Shown one piece after another: positions 22,756 through 30,578 of a stretch of DNA of 64,000 nucleotides (its first letter is position 1; every line of letters starts with the position of its first letter). The stretch is from an uncultured Eubacteriales bacterium. GTDB lineage: Bacteria; Bacillota; Clostridia; Oscillospirales; Acutalibacteraceae. Location: NCBI GenBank assembly GCA_934488615.1, contig CAKSSJ010000006.1, positions 6,727 through 70,726 on the forward strand, written 5' to 3'. A model generated the notes under the pieces. The model ran no database searches and had not been told where the DNA came from. It saw only the letters and a program-made list of their open reading frames with translations. The position numbers and the translations under genes were made by a program.

Positions 22756-23931
22756 TCACTCTAAATAATCAACAATTTTTTTCGTTTTTCCGTTTCTGAT
22801 GTATACCCTCGGAACACGTCGCGTAATACAGCAAAGGAATTCATAATTGAATCTGCCCGAAATATCTCCGATTTCTTCGCAGGTGATTTCTTCGTCACCG
22901 TCCTTACCGATGAGCGTTACGCCGTCTCCGATAGAAACCCCGGGTATATCGGTTACATCGACCATGAACTGATCCATGCAGATCATACCGACTATTTTTG
23001 CGCGCTTTCCGTGAATCAGAACGCTTCCCTTGTTGGATAACATTCTCGGGTAGCCGTCTGCGTATCCGACGGGAATTGTAGCTATAACGGTCGGCTTTTC
23101 GGCAACATATGTCGAGCCGTAGCTTACAGTGTCTCCCTTGTGTATCGTCTTAACATTGATTACAAGGCTGTGAAGCTCCATTGCAGGCTCGATATTCAGC
23201 TTGTCCTTGTGAACAAATTCCGAGGGGTACAGACCGTATGTAATAATACCGCTTCTGACCATGTTGAGAAATTTATCGTCGCTGTCAATGATAGCCGCGC
23301 TGTTGCATACATGCTTGATCGGAATATTGATGCCGATTTCCTCAAGCTTTTTAACAAAAGCTTTGAATTTATCAAACTGGTTGTTCATTGAGGTTTTGTC
23401 AGCCTCGTCGGCGCAGGCGAAATGCGTAAATATTCCGTCGATCTCAACATTGGGGAGCTGGGAAATTCTTCTTATCTCATCAACGCTTTCGTCATCGGGG
23501 ATAAATCCGATTCTGCCCATGCCTGTATCAACCTTAATATGAATATGCGCCGTTGTGCCCATCTGCTCGGCTGTTTCGTTAAGCTCCTTGGCGATCTCAT
23601 AACGAAAAACGGTGAGCATGATGTCGTTTCTGATAATTGTTTCAAACTGATTCGGGAAAACAAAATCAAGAATAAGGATCGGCTTTGTTATTCCCGCTCT
23701 TCTCAGGGCGAGCGCCTCGCCGACGGTTGCAACGGCAAAGCCGTATGTGCCGATTTCGCTGAGTGCCTTTGAAACCTCAATAGCTCCGTGACCGTAAGCG
23801 TCGGCTTTGACTACTGCCATAACCTTTGTGTCGGGACCGACCTTGTTTATCACTTCTTTAATATTGTTACATATTTTGTCAAGATCTATTTTAAGATATA
23901 CTCTGTTAAGATAATCAAGATTGCTGCTCAA
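22756..23931 (-). CDS. alr: Alanine racemase
   Basis: PLP enzyme producing D-alanine for peptidoglycan. The PLP Lys is in VMAVVKADAYGHG (about K42), the second catalytic Tyr is in VSYGSTY, and HIKVDTGMGRIGF and VCNSAAI are also typical. About 391 residues, the usual length. The start is uncertain: GTG 23940 overlaps the GAGG ribosome site, so TTG 23931, eight bases after GAGG, is preferred. It follows the cyclophilin gene by a few bases. Confidence 0.94.
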   Translation of the reverse strand: MSSNLDYLNRVYLKIDLDKICNNIKEVINKVGPDTKVMAVVKADAYGHGAIEVSKALSEIGTYGFAVATVGEALALRRAGITKPILILDFVFPNQFETIIRNDIMLTVFRYEIAKELNETAEQMGTTAHIHIKVDTGMGRIGFIPDDESVDEIRRISQLPNVEIDGIFTHFACADEADKTSMNNQFDKFKAFVKKLEEIGINIPIKHVCNSAAIIDSDDKFLNMVRSGIITYGLYPSEFVHKDKLNIEPAMELHSLVINVKTIHKGDTVSYGSTYVAEKPTVIATIPVGYADGYPRMLSNKGSVLIHGKRAKIVGMICMDQFMVDVTDIPGVSIGDGVTLIGKDGDEEITCEEIGDISGRFNYEFLCCITRRVPRVYIRNGKTKKIVDYLE

Positions 23932-23943
23932 AACTCGCACCTC

Positions 23944-24519
23944 TTAGTCTATAACTTTAATTGTTTCAATAACGGGCTGCTGCTCTGTTGGAATGCAGTC
24001 GCTTTCGGGAACGGATTCGCAGATCTTATCAATGATGTCCATACCCTCCGTGACCTTTCCGAAAGCGGCATACTGACCGTCAAGGTCGGCAGAGCAGGAA
24101 TTTCTCAGACAGATGAAGAATTGCGACGAGGCCGAATTATAATCAAACTGATTTCTCGCCATTGAAATAACGCCTCTTTTGTGCTTGATCGTGTTTTTCA
24201 CACCGTTTGCGGAAAATTCGCCTTTAATGCTGCTCTCACAGCCGCCGAGTCCCGTACCCTCGGGATCGCCGCCCTGAAGTACAAAATCCTTTACATAGCG
24301 GTGAAAGGTCAGACCGTCATAAAAGCCGCTGTTACAAAGATTTACGAAATTTTCAACCGTCAAGGGAGCCTTGTTTCCGTCAAGCTCGATTTTGACGGTT
24401 CCGTAGTCCTTAATTATCATTTCAACATGATGCGTTCCCTTAAGACCGGCTGAGCCGCACGAAGAGAAGCATAGAATTATAAATACAGCCGACATTATTA
24501 CGGAAATAGCTTTTTTCAT
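23944..24519 (-). CDS. Cyclophilin-type peptidyl-prolyl isomerase, lipoprotein
   Basis: A 191-residue prolyl isomerase probably anchored outside the membrane. The signal sequence ends in the lipobox FSSC (Cys at about 21). The cyclophilin core shows LTVENFVNLCNSGFYDGLTFHR, FVLQGGDPEGTGLGG, SMARNQ, SSQFFICL and YAAFGKV, covering the usual active-site Arg, Phe and Gln positions. It is first in the unit with alr and ybaK. A role in folding exported proteins is inferred from location. Confidence 0.92.
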   Translation of the reverse strand: MKKAISVIMSAVFIILCFSSCGSAGLKGTHHVEMIIKDYGTVKIELDGNKAPLTVENFVNLCNSGFYDGLTFHRYVKDFVLQGGDPEGTGLGGCESSIKGEFSANGVKNTIKHKRGVISMARNQFDYNSASSQFFICLRNSCSADLDGQYAAFGKVTEGMDIIDKICESVPESDCIPTEQQPVIETIKVID

Positions 24520-24546
24520 CAGAAATCCCTCTTTAATAATTATTTT

Positions 24547-24604
24547 TTAAGGCAATACCGCTTCAAGCAAGGCGTGCTCCTCAATTTGTGCGGTTTTGCC
24601 CTAA
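24547..24604. repeat. Short (58-bp) deletion derivative of the MITE-like element
   Basis: The left end is TTAAGGCAATACCGC and the right end is TTGTGCGGTTTTGCCCTAA, an imperfect inverted pair. The inner part TTCAAGCAAGGCGTG followed by TCAATT matches the reverse complement of the left part of the 164-bp element at 35737, so this is an internally deleted copy rather than a chance hairpin. Confidence 0.7.
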
Positions 24605-24627
24605 CATTATATCACATTTATATACGG

Positions 24628-24655
24628 TAGACAAGTAAAAAATTTATGTTATAAT
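24628..24655 (+). promoter_or_regulatory. Promoter of the radical SAM gene
   Basis: TAGACA (24628-24633), 16-base spacer, perfect TATAAT (24650-24655), 20 bases before the ATG. Confidence 0.7.
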
Positions 24656-24675
24656 ACTATCACAGAGGTGATTTA

Positions 24676-25548
24676 ATGTTCGTTTGCAGACAGTGTCCGA
24701 GAAAATGCTCGGCAGACAGAGATAAATCCGTCGGCATTTGCGGTGTTGGCACGGGATATAAGCTGGCGCGAGCCGCTCTTCACTTCTGGGAGGAGCCGTG
24801 TATCAGCGGAGAAAGGGGAAGCGGAACCGTCTTTTTCTCGGGGTGTCCGCTCAAATGTGTTTTCTGCCAGAATAATGAGATCAGCCGGGGCTGTTTCGGC
24901 AAGGAGATAAGCGAGGAAAGGCTTATTGAAATTTTCAAGGAGCTTGAGGATGAGGGCGCGCACAATATAAATCTTGTCAGCCCGACTCATTATGCCGTTC
25001 AGCTTGCGTCAACGCTTTCAAAATATAAGCCGTCAATCCCCGTTGTGTATAACACGGGCGGATATGACAGCGTTGAAAGCCTGAAGCCTCTTGAGGGTCT
25101 TGTTGACATTTATCTGACGGATATAAAATACGTCAGTCCTTCGGTTTCAAAAAAGTACAGCGGTGCGGAGAATTATTTTGAAGAATGCTCAAAGGCTGTT
25201 CTCGAAATGCGCCGTCAGCAGAAGAAGGATATTTTTGAAAACGGACTTATGAAAAAGGGCTTGATCGTTCGGCATCTTGTTTTACCTGGAAATATCAGCC
25301 AGGGAATGAAGATGCTTGACTGGGTTGAGGAAAATCTTTCCAATGACACGATAATAAGCCTGATGGGACAGTATATGCCTTGCTCAAAGGCGGCTGATTT
25401 TCCGACAATCAACCGAAAAATCAGCGAGAGAGAGTATAATACGGTGCTTCTTCACGCCGAAAGGCTCGGCTTTGAAAATGTCTATATTCAGGAGCTTGAT
25501 TCGTCGTCGAAGGAGTATGTTCCCGAGTTCGATCTTTCGGGAGTATGA
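24676..25548 (+). CDS. Radical SAM protein of the PflA-like COG1313 family
   Basis: A 290-residue enzyme that binds a 4Fe-4S cluster through C57, C61 and C64 (SGCPLKCVFCQN) and uses S-adenosylmethionine to generate a radical. The extra N-terminal Cys group (CRQCPRKC...GICG) is typical of this family, often annotated as a pyruvate-formate-lyase activase-like protein. No glycyl radical partner lies next to it; the nearest one, nrdD, has its own nrdG. The substrate is unknown. It has its own promoter and GAGGTG ribosome site. Confidence 0.88.
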   Translation: MFVCRQCPRKCSADRDKSVGICGVGTGYKLARAALHFWEEPCISGERGSGTVFFSGCPLKCVFCQNNEISRGCFGKEISEERLIEIFKELEDEGAHNINLVSPTHYAVQLASTLSKYKPSIPVVYNTGGYDSVESLKPLEGLVDIYLTDIKYVSPSVSKKYSGAENYFEECSKAVLEMRRQQKKDIFENGLMKKGLIVRHLVLPGNISQGMKMLDWVEENLSNDTIISLMGQYMPCSKAADFPTINRKISEREYNTVLLHAERLGFENVYIQELDSSSKEYVPEFDLSGV

Positions 25549-25554
25549 TTTTGA

Positions 25555-25583
25555 TTGACAAAATTGAATAAATTGTTTATAAT
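25555..25583 (+). promoter_or_regulatory. Promoter of the dockerin protein gene
   Basis: Perfect TTGACA (25555-25560) and TATAAT (25578-25583), 17-base spacer: an ideal housekeeping promoter and so probably strong. Confidence 0.85.
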
Positions 25584-25614
25584 TAAATAGAATTTATAAG
25601 GAGGTATTTTTCTT

Positions 25615-26295
25615 ATGAAAAGATTTCATCGTTTTCTCGCCTGCATAATGGCACTTGTTGTTGCCTTTACCTGCACAGGTCTTATTTCGGTTGTTTCGGC
25701 AGCTGCGGCTCCGACAATTTCAGCAGTTAAAATTCTGTCATACCCCAAGAAAACCGAGTTCGTTCAGGGCGTTGATTGGGACTATGGCTTCTATGACATG
25801 CCCGAGGGAGGCGGACTGGGTCACTTTGAACCCGGCGGAGATCTTATTTCCCTGCATTATCACGGCGGCTATTACACACGTTATGCCGACAGAGGAATGA
25901 TTGATTTAAGAGGCCTTGTTGTTCAGGTAACATATTCCGACGGTACAACGAGCAAGATCGCTTACAAGGAAACCGTTTCGGGCAATTCGATAGGTCAGAA
26001 CATCTATGCTTCGCCGAAGGTTGAGTACGCTATCGGAAACAACGTTATCGAGGTTTACTTTAAATCCAACACAAAGGCGAGAGACACATATACCATCAGA
26101 CTTGTTACAAAGGCCACCAAGGGTGACGTAAACGGCGATAATAAGGTCAACTCAGCAGACGCACTTCTTGTTCTTCAGCACGTTGTAGGACTTATCACTC
26201 TTTCGGGTGACGCGTTCAACAAGGGCGATATGGATTCAAACGGCAGACTCAACAGCTATGATGCTCTGCAAATTCTTCAGATCTGCGTTTCATAA
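25615..26295 (+). CDS. Secreted type I dockerin-containing protein
   Basis: 226 residues. The signal peptide covers about 1-32. A beta-rich central domain of about 130 residues of no recognised catalytic family carries GHFEPGGDLISLHYHGGYY. The C-terminal dockerin (about 170-226) has two calcium-binding loops, GDVNGDNKVNSADALLVLQ and GDMDSNGRLNSYDALQILQ. Dockerins bind cohesins, so this protein may join a cellulosome-like or surface complex; no cohesin or scaffoldin gene is in the window. AAGGAGG and a near-perfect promoter suggest high expression. Confidence 0.88.
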   Translation: MKRFHRFLACIMALVVAFTCTGLISVVSAAAAPTISAVKILSYPKKTEFVQGVDWDYGFYDMPEGGGLGHFEPGGDLISLHYHGGYYTRYADRGMIDLRGLVVQVTYSDGTTSKIAYKETVSGNSIGQNIYASPKVEYAIGNNVIEVYFKSNTKARDTYTIRLVTKATKGDVNGDNKVNSADALLVLQHVVGLITLSGDAFNKGDMDSNGRLNSYDALQILQICVS

Positions 26296-26314
26296 AAATA
26301 ACAAATAAATTTTG

Positions 26315-26345
26315 AGGACGGCTTCGGTCGTCCTTATTTTTTGTA
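26315..26345 (+). terminator. Rho-independent terminator of the dockerin gene
   Basis: AGGACG pairs with CGTCCT around GCTTCGGT, followed by TATTTTTTG and further T runs. Confidence 0.8.
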
Positions 26346-26401
26346 TTTTTTTCGTTTATTTGCAAATATTATTATCGAACTTTATTTTTGGAGCGTTGAT
26401 A

Positions 26402-26854
26402 ATGAAAATATCAAATAAACAATATGATGAGATGGTAAAAAAGGCATCGCCGAATTCACCGATCGTTTTGGACGGCATAAAGGCATTTCTGATAGGCGGC
26501 GCGATATGCTGCTTCGGTCAGCTTCTTTTCTACATTTTCAGAAAAAGCGGAATGAGCATGGACGAAAGCCGTTCGCTTGTTTCGATATCACTGATCGTAA
26601 TTACCGCAGTTCTAACGGGAATCGGTGTGTTTGACAGAATCGCAAAGCATGCAGGCGCAGGAACGATCGTGCCGATTACAGGCTTTGCAAATTCCGTTGT
26701 TTCGCCTGCAATGGAATTCAGAAGCGAGGGCTTTATTATGGGCACGGGTGCAAGCATATTCAAGGTCGCAGGACCCGTTATTCTCTACGGAACAACCGCC
26801 GCTTCGCTGTACGGCTTGATTTATTTTATCATTGAAAAGGTGATGGGCAAATGA
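26402..26854 (+). CDS. spoVAC: Stage V sporulation protein AC
   Basis: Membrane protein of the SpoVA channel that moves dipicolinic acid into spores and out during germination. The 150 residues hold about four hydrophobic segments and the SpoVAC hallmark AGAGTIVPITGFANSV. ATG 26402 follows GGAG by eight bases; an upstream in-frame extension runs through the previous terminator and is rejected. It overlaps spoVAD by four bases (ATGA). Expected to be expressed in the forespore under sigma-G; the sigma-G site was not identified. Confidence 0.92.
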   Translation: MKISNKQYDEMVKKASPNSPIVLDGIKAFLIGGAICCFGQLLFYIFRKSGMSMDESRSLVSISLIVITAVLTGIGVFDRIAKHAGAGTIVPITGFANSVVSPAMEFRSEGFIMGTGASIFKVAGPVILYGTTAASLYGLIYFIIEKVMGK

Positions 26855-27861
26855 GCGGAAGAGTTATTTCTTTTGAAAATAAACCGAGCGTTATCTGCTC
26901 CGCTTCGGTTGTTGGAAAGAAAGAAGGGGAGGGACCCCTCGGACAATGCTTTGATATGGTTCTTGAGGATGCAAGATGCGGGCTTGACACGTGGGAAAAA
27001 GCCGAAAGCCACATTCAGAAAATCGCCGTGGGACTTGTGCTTGACAAGTCGGGCAAAAAGAGTGAGGAAATTGACGGAATTTTTGCAGGCGATCTTATAA
27101 ATCAATGCACGGGCTCGGCATTCGGCATCCGTGAATTCGGAATTCCGTATTTCGGTGTTTACGGCGCATGTTCAACCTCTGTTCTTGCCATGATAAATGC
27201 CGCCGTGTATGTTGATTCGGGCAAAATGGATACTGCAATTTCTTCAACCTCGTCTCATTTTTGCTCGGCGGAAAAGCAATTCAGATTTCCTCTTGAATAC
27301 GGCGGACAAAGACCTCCGACGGCTCAATGGACGGTTACGGGCTCAGGGGCGGCGATGATTTCCTCAAAATCCGAAAAGAACACTCCTAAAATTGAGAAAG
27401 CGATTCTCGGCAAAATGGTAGACAAGGGCGTCACGGACGCAAACAACATGGGTGCGGCAATGGCGCCCGCCGCGGCTGATACTATTGCAACGTTTTTGAC
27501 AGAAACACAATCTTCTCCCGAGCAATACGACCTTATACTGACAGGCGACCTCGGCAAGGTCGGCTCAGAGCTCCTTTATGAATTGCTCGAAAAGGAATAC
27601 AGCATCAATATAAGAGAAAAGCACAACGATACGGGGCTTATGATGTATTATCTTGACAAGCAGGACGTCCACGCAGGCGGAAGCGGATGCGGCTGCTGCG
27701 GAAGTATAATGTGTTCAAAAATAATGAGCGATTTGAATGAGGGAAAGCTTCACAGAGTGCTTGTTGTTGCGACGGGTGCGCTGTTATCAGCCGTTTCACC
27801 GTTCCAAGGTGAGAGCATTCCTGGGATTGCACACGGAATATTGCTGACGGACGGGAGGTAA
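26851..27861 (+). CDS. spoVAD: Stage V sporulation protein AD
   Basis: A 336-residue thiolase-fold protein of the SpoVA complex that binds dipicolinic acid. Family features are the N-terminal SVICSASVVGKKEGEGPLG, the YGACSTSVLAM stretch at the thiolase Cys position, and the C-terminal AGGSGCGCCGS and FQGESIPGIAHG. Full length. It is translationally coupled to spoVAC by overlap. The usual next gene, spoVAE, is absent here; a 52-residue hydrophobic protein takes its place. Confidence 0.95.
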   Translation: MSGRVISFENKPSVICSASVVGKKEGEGPLGQCFDMVLEDARCGLDTWEKAESHIQKIAVGLVLDKSGKKSEEIDGIFAGDLINQCTGSAFGIREFGIPYFGVYGACSTSVLAMINAAVYVDSGKMDTAISSTSSHFCSAEKQFRFPLEYGGQRPPTAQWTVTGSGAAMISSKSEKNTPKIEKAILGKMVDKGVTDANNMGAAMAPAAADTIATFLTETQSSPEQYDLILTGDLGKVGSELLYELLEKEYSINIREKHNDTGLMMYYLDKQDVHAGGSGCGCCGSIMCSKIMSDLNEGKLHRVLVVATGALLSAVSPFQGESIPGIAHGILLTDGR

Positions 27862-27866
27862 GAAAA

Positions 27867-28025
27867 ATGAAAAATTCACATTATGCAAAGCTCTTTATGA
27901 AAATGGCTCGTTATGACTGCATGCTTCTGACCGTGCTCAAGGCGGCAAAGTGTGTACTGATCGCCGCGGCGGTTATCAATACAATTCTTTCGGGCACATA
28001 TATTGTCTCGGCTTTGAAAAAATAA
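27867..28025 (+). CDS. Small hydrophobic protein after spoVAD
   Basis: A 52-residue reading frame, MKNSHYAKLFMKMARYD then a hydrophobic helix of about 30 residues (about 19-50) ending in KK. It has its own good ribosome site (GGGAGG at 27853-27858, eight bases from ATG) and starts five bases after spoVAD, so it is very probably translated in the spoVA transcript. No family recognised; it is not a truncated SpoVAE, which has a longer conserved GxGxTVPLTGFG core. A single-pass membrane protein of the forespore is the simplest reading. Confidence 0.68.
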   Translation: MKNSHYAKLFMKMARYDCMLLTVLKAAKCVLIAAAVINTILSGTYIVSALKK

Positions 28026-28082
28026 CACTTGTAAAAAGTCTTTCCTTGTGTTAATATATATAAAACAAAGGGGGACTTTATA

Positions 28083-28481
28083 ATGAAAGATCTTAAACTC
28101 AATGCATATAAAATTGACGAAATTCAGTTTGTTAATAAAATCAAGGGCAACACCAAAATCGAGTTAAAAAACAGCTATGCCTATAACGTAAGATATACAA
28201 ACAACAACATCTGCGAGGGTAAATTCACTGTTACAATTACAGACAGGGACAATCCCGAGAGCTTCTCAGTCAAGCTTGTGCTTGCAGGAATTTTTTCCTA
28301 TCCCGACGGACTTGCAAGGGAGCTTATCCATATTCAGACCTATAAGGAGCTGTTCCCGTATGCAAGAGCCTTTATCACAACAATAACGGCAAATGCAGGT
28401 ATTCAGCCTATCATGATTCCCGATATGGATATCGAGAACAGAGAAATTTATCGCTTTGACAATCCAAACAAGCAAAACTGA
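28083..28481 (+). CDS. SecB-like chaperone-fold protein
   Basis: A 132-residue soluble protein. Its C-terminal half resembles SecB, the tetrameric export chaperone: the order LFPYAR, FITTITANAG and IQPIMIPDMDIE follows the SecB pattern LFPYARE...LT...GGFPPLML..v.fe. The N-terminal half reads as alternating strands (VRYTNNNICEGKFTVTI), as in SecB. Classical SecB is proteobacterial; distant SecB-like chaperones also accompany toxin-antitoxin systems. No toxin pair is adjacent. An AGGGGGA ribosome site precedes the ATG. The function is an inference from motif similarity. Confidence 0.62.
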   Translation: MKDLKLNAYKIDEIQFVNKIKGNTKIELKNSYAYNVRYTNNNICEGKFTVTITDRDNPESFSVKLVLAGIFSYPDGLARELIHIQTYKELFPYARAFITTITANAGIQPIMIPDMDIENREIYRFDNPNKQN

Positions 28482-28491
28482 ATTATATTCA

Positions 28492-28523
28492 CCGCGGTTG
28501 ATTTTCAGCCGCGGATTTTTCTT
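28492..28523 (+). terminator. Rho-independent terminator
   Basis: CCGCGGTTGA pairs with TCAGCCGCGG (one G-U) around TTT, followed by ATTTTTCTTT. Confidence 0.85.
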
Positions 28524-28553
28524 TGTCAATTTAATTAAAATGCACAAATAAAA

Positions 28554-28582
28554 TTGACATATGATTTTATTCGTGGTAAAAT
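28554..28582 (+). promoter_or_regulatory. Promoter of the phosphoesterase-lipase-propeller operon
   Basis: TTGACA (28554-28559), 17-base spacer, TAAAAT (28577-28582), 35 bases before the TTG start. Confidence 0.8.
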
Positions 28583-28616
28583 TAAATGAAATAAAATCCA
28601 CAGGAAGGTGTAACTT

Positions 28617-29603
28617 TTGAAAACAACATTATTTTCACGAATTGCTTACAAGCTGATGGTAATTCTTATTTCCATCTCCTATACGCTCACTCCGTATGTC
28701 GGACCGTCAAGCGACGACCCGATTCAGACGAACGAGCAGACAGGTGCTAACCTCACTGCCGTTATGTGGGCAGATCCGCAGTTCTCAAACTATCTTGTTG
28801 AAAGAACAAGGTATTTTGACGCCGCTTGCGAGGACGTTACATACAATATCGACGGCAAGGTTGACGCTATACTTAATGCCGGCGACATTGCCGAAAACGG
28901 ACTTCTCTGCGAGTATCAGTACATTGAAGAGAAGCTTGCAGGCGCAAGAACAAACTGTTTCCTTAACGCAGTCGGCAATCACGACGTAAGACTCAAGGCA
29001 AGCTACAAGAACACTGTAAGAAACTTCACAGGCTTCACAAACGAGCTTAATAAGTCAGTCGGCAGTGATTTCACAATGGATGCGCTTCATTATTCTTATG
29101 AGATCAACGGCTACAAATTTATCGTTCTCGGAACAGACAGAACAGAGTTTGAGGAGTCATACATCAGCGAGGCTCAGCTTTGCTGGCTTGACGCTCAGCT
29201 GACAGAGGCTTCAAAGACAGGCAAGCCTATCTTCGTTATGATTCATCAGCCGCTCAAGTGGACGCACGGCCTCCCCGACACATGGAACAGCCCGATCGAC
29301 ACGGCAGGCTCAGTAGGTGCTCAGTCCGATTCGCTCAAGTATTTCCTCAACAAGTATGACAATGTTTTCCTTATCACGGGACATCTTCATACGGGTATCG
29401 GTCAGTATACATACGAAAAGATAGACAACTTCCACTCAATCAATCTCCCGTCACTCACTATCGACAATAAGGACGGCGAGTGCAATGATAACGGCATCGG
29501 CTTTGTTATGGAGGTTTATAACAGCCACGTTCTTTTCAGAGCAAGAAACTTTGCTAAGGGCGTTTATATGCCGGAATACGACATTGATATCCCTGTAGAA
29601 TAA
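28617..29603 (+). CDS. Secreted calcineurin-like metallophosphoesterase
   Basis: 328 residues with an N-terminal signal-type hydrophobic segment (about 8-28). Metal-ligand motifs appear in order: an ADPQ variant of DxH, NAGDIAENG (GDxxE), NAVGNHDVR (GNHD), MIHQPLKW, and ITGHLHTG (GHxH). The first motif has Gln rather than His, seen in some family subgroups. Acts outside the membrane on a phosphoester not identifiable from sequence. It starts with TTG eight bases after GGAAGG. It heads an operon with a lipase-like and a beta-rich protein. Confidence 0.85.
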   Translation: MKTTLFSRIAYKLMVILISISYTLTPYVGPSSDDPIQTNEQTGANLTAVMWADPQFSNYLVERTRYFDAACEDVTYNIDGKVDAILNAGDIAENGLLCEYQYIEEKLAGARTNCFLNAVGNHDVRLKASYKNTVRNFTGFTNELNKSVGSDFTMDALHYSYEINGYKFIVLGTDRTEFEESYISEAQLCWLDAQLTEASKTGKPIFVMIHQPLKWTHGLPDTWNSPIDTAGSVGAQSDSLKYFLNKYDNVFLITGHLHTGIGQYTYEKIDNFHSINLPSLTIDNKDGECNDNGIGFVMEVYNSHVLFRARNFAKGVYMPEYDIDIPVE

Positions 29604-29631
29604 TATAAATATTTATCAGGAGGGCGTTTTT

Positions 29632-30567
29632 ATGGAAATCGTCAGAAAAGAATATTCCTATCCTTCGGTCACGGGTGAGGCCGACATTTTCGCAAGAAGC
29701 TGGGCACCTGCCGACGGCAAGATAAAGGCTGTTGTTCAGGGTGTTCACGGCATGGCAGAATTCGGTGAAAGATATGAGGAGTTTGCAACCGCTCTTTGCA
29801 ACGCGGGCTTCGCTTTCATCATGAACGATCACATCGGTCACGGAAAATCAGTCGCTCCCGACGGAGTCAAGGGCTATTTCGGCGGCGAGAAAAACGCTTT
29901 CGGCAAGGGCTTTGTTGACGATGTTCATCAGCTTACGCTCATTGCAAAGGATGAGTTCAAAAAGCCCGTTATCATCTTCGGTCACAGCATGGGCTCGTTC
30001 GTCACAAGAAGCTACATTACGAAATATGCCGACGATATTGCGGCAGCCGTGATATGCGGCACAAGCGGCAAAAATCCCGGTGCAGGCGCAGGAATTGTTA
30101 TTGCTTCGCTCATTTCAAAGGTCAAGGGCGAGAAGCACCCGAGCAAGCTGATTGATAAGATCGCTTTCGGCACATATAACAAGCGTACCGAGGGCAGAAC
30201 GGCATTCGACTGGCTTTCAAGAAACACGGAAAACGTTGATTGGTACATCAAGAATGATGATTGCGGATTCCTGTTCACGGCTTCGGGCTACAAGAACATG
30301 TTTGAGCTTCTTGATTCCGTTTCAACAGACGGCTGGTACAGAAAGGTTCCCAAGGAGCTTAAAATTCTTCTCATTGCAGGTGAAGAGGATCCCGTCGGTG
30401 CTTATTCAAAGGGCGTAAACGAAGTCTTTGAAAAGCTCAAGGCTACGGGTCACAGCAACGTTCAGTGCAAGCTCTATAAGGACGACAGACACGAAATTCT
30501 CAATGAGCTTGACAGGGAGCACGTCTTTGACGATGTTATCGGCTTCTGCGACAGCGTTATTAAATAA
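29632..30567 (+). CDS. Lysophospholipase/monoacylglycerol lipase-like alpha/beta hydrolase
   Basis: A 311-residue cytoplasmic serine hydrolase of the Hydrolase_4 type. Visible features are GVHGMAEFGERYEEF (oxyanion region), NDHIGHGKS, the nucleophile elbow FGHSMGS, the acid region IAGEEDPVGAYS, and the catalytic His in DDRHEILNE. Homologues cleave lysophospholipids or monoacylglycerols. It lies 28 bases after a phosphoesterase, so a joint role in phospholipid or host-lipid breakdown is possible. The AGGAGGGCG ribosome site is strong. Confidence 0.88.
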   Translation: MEIVRKEYSYPSVTGEADIFARSWAPADGKIKAVVQGVHGMAEFGERYEEFATALCNAGFAFIMNDHIGHGKSVAPDGVKGYFGGEKNAFGKGFVDDVHQLTLIAKDEFKKPVIIFGHSMGSFVTRSYITKYADDIAAAVICGTSGKNPGAGAGIVIASLISKVKGEKHPSKLIDKIAFGTYNKRTEGRTAFDWLSRNTENVDWYIKNDDCGFLFTASGYKNMFELLDSVSTDGWYRKVPKELKILLIAGEEDPVGAYSKGVNEVFEKLKATGHSNVQCKLYKDDRHEILNELDREHVFDDVIGFCDSVIK

Positions 30568-30578
30568 GGATAACAGAA

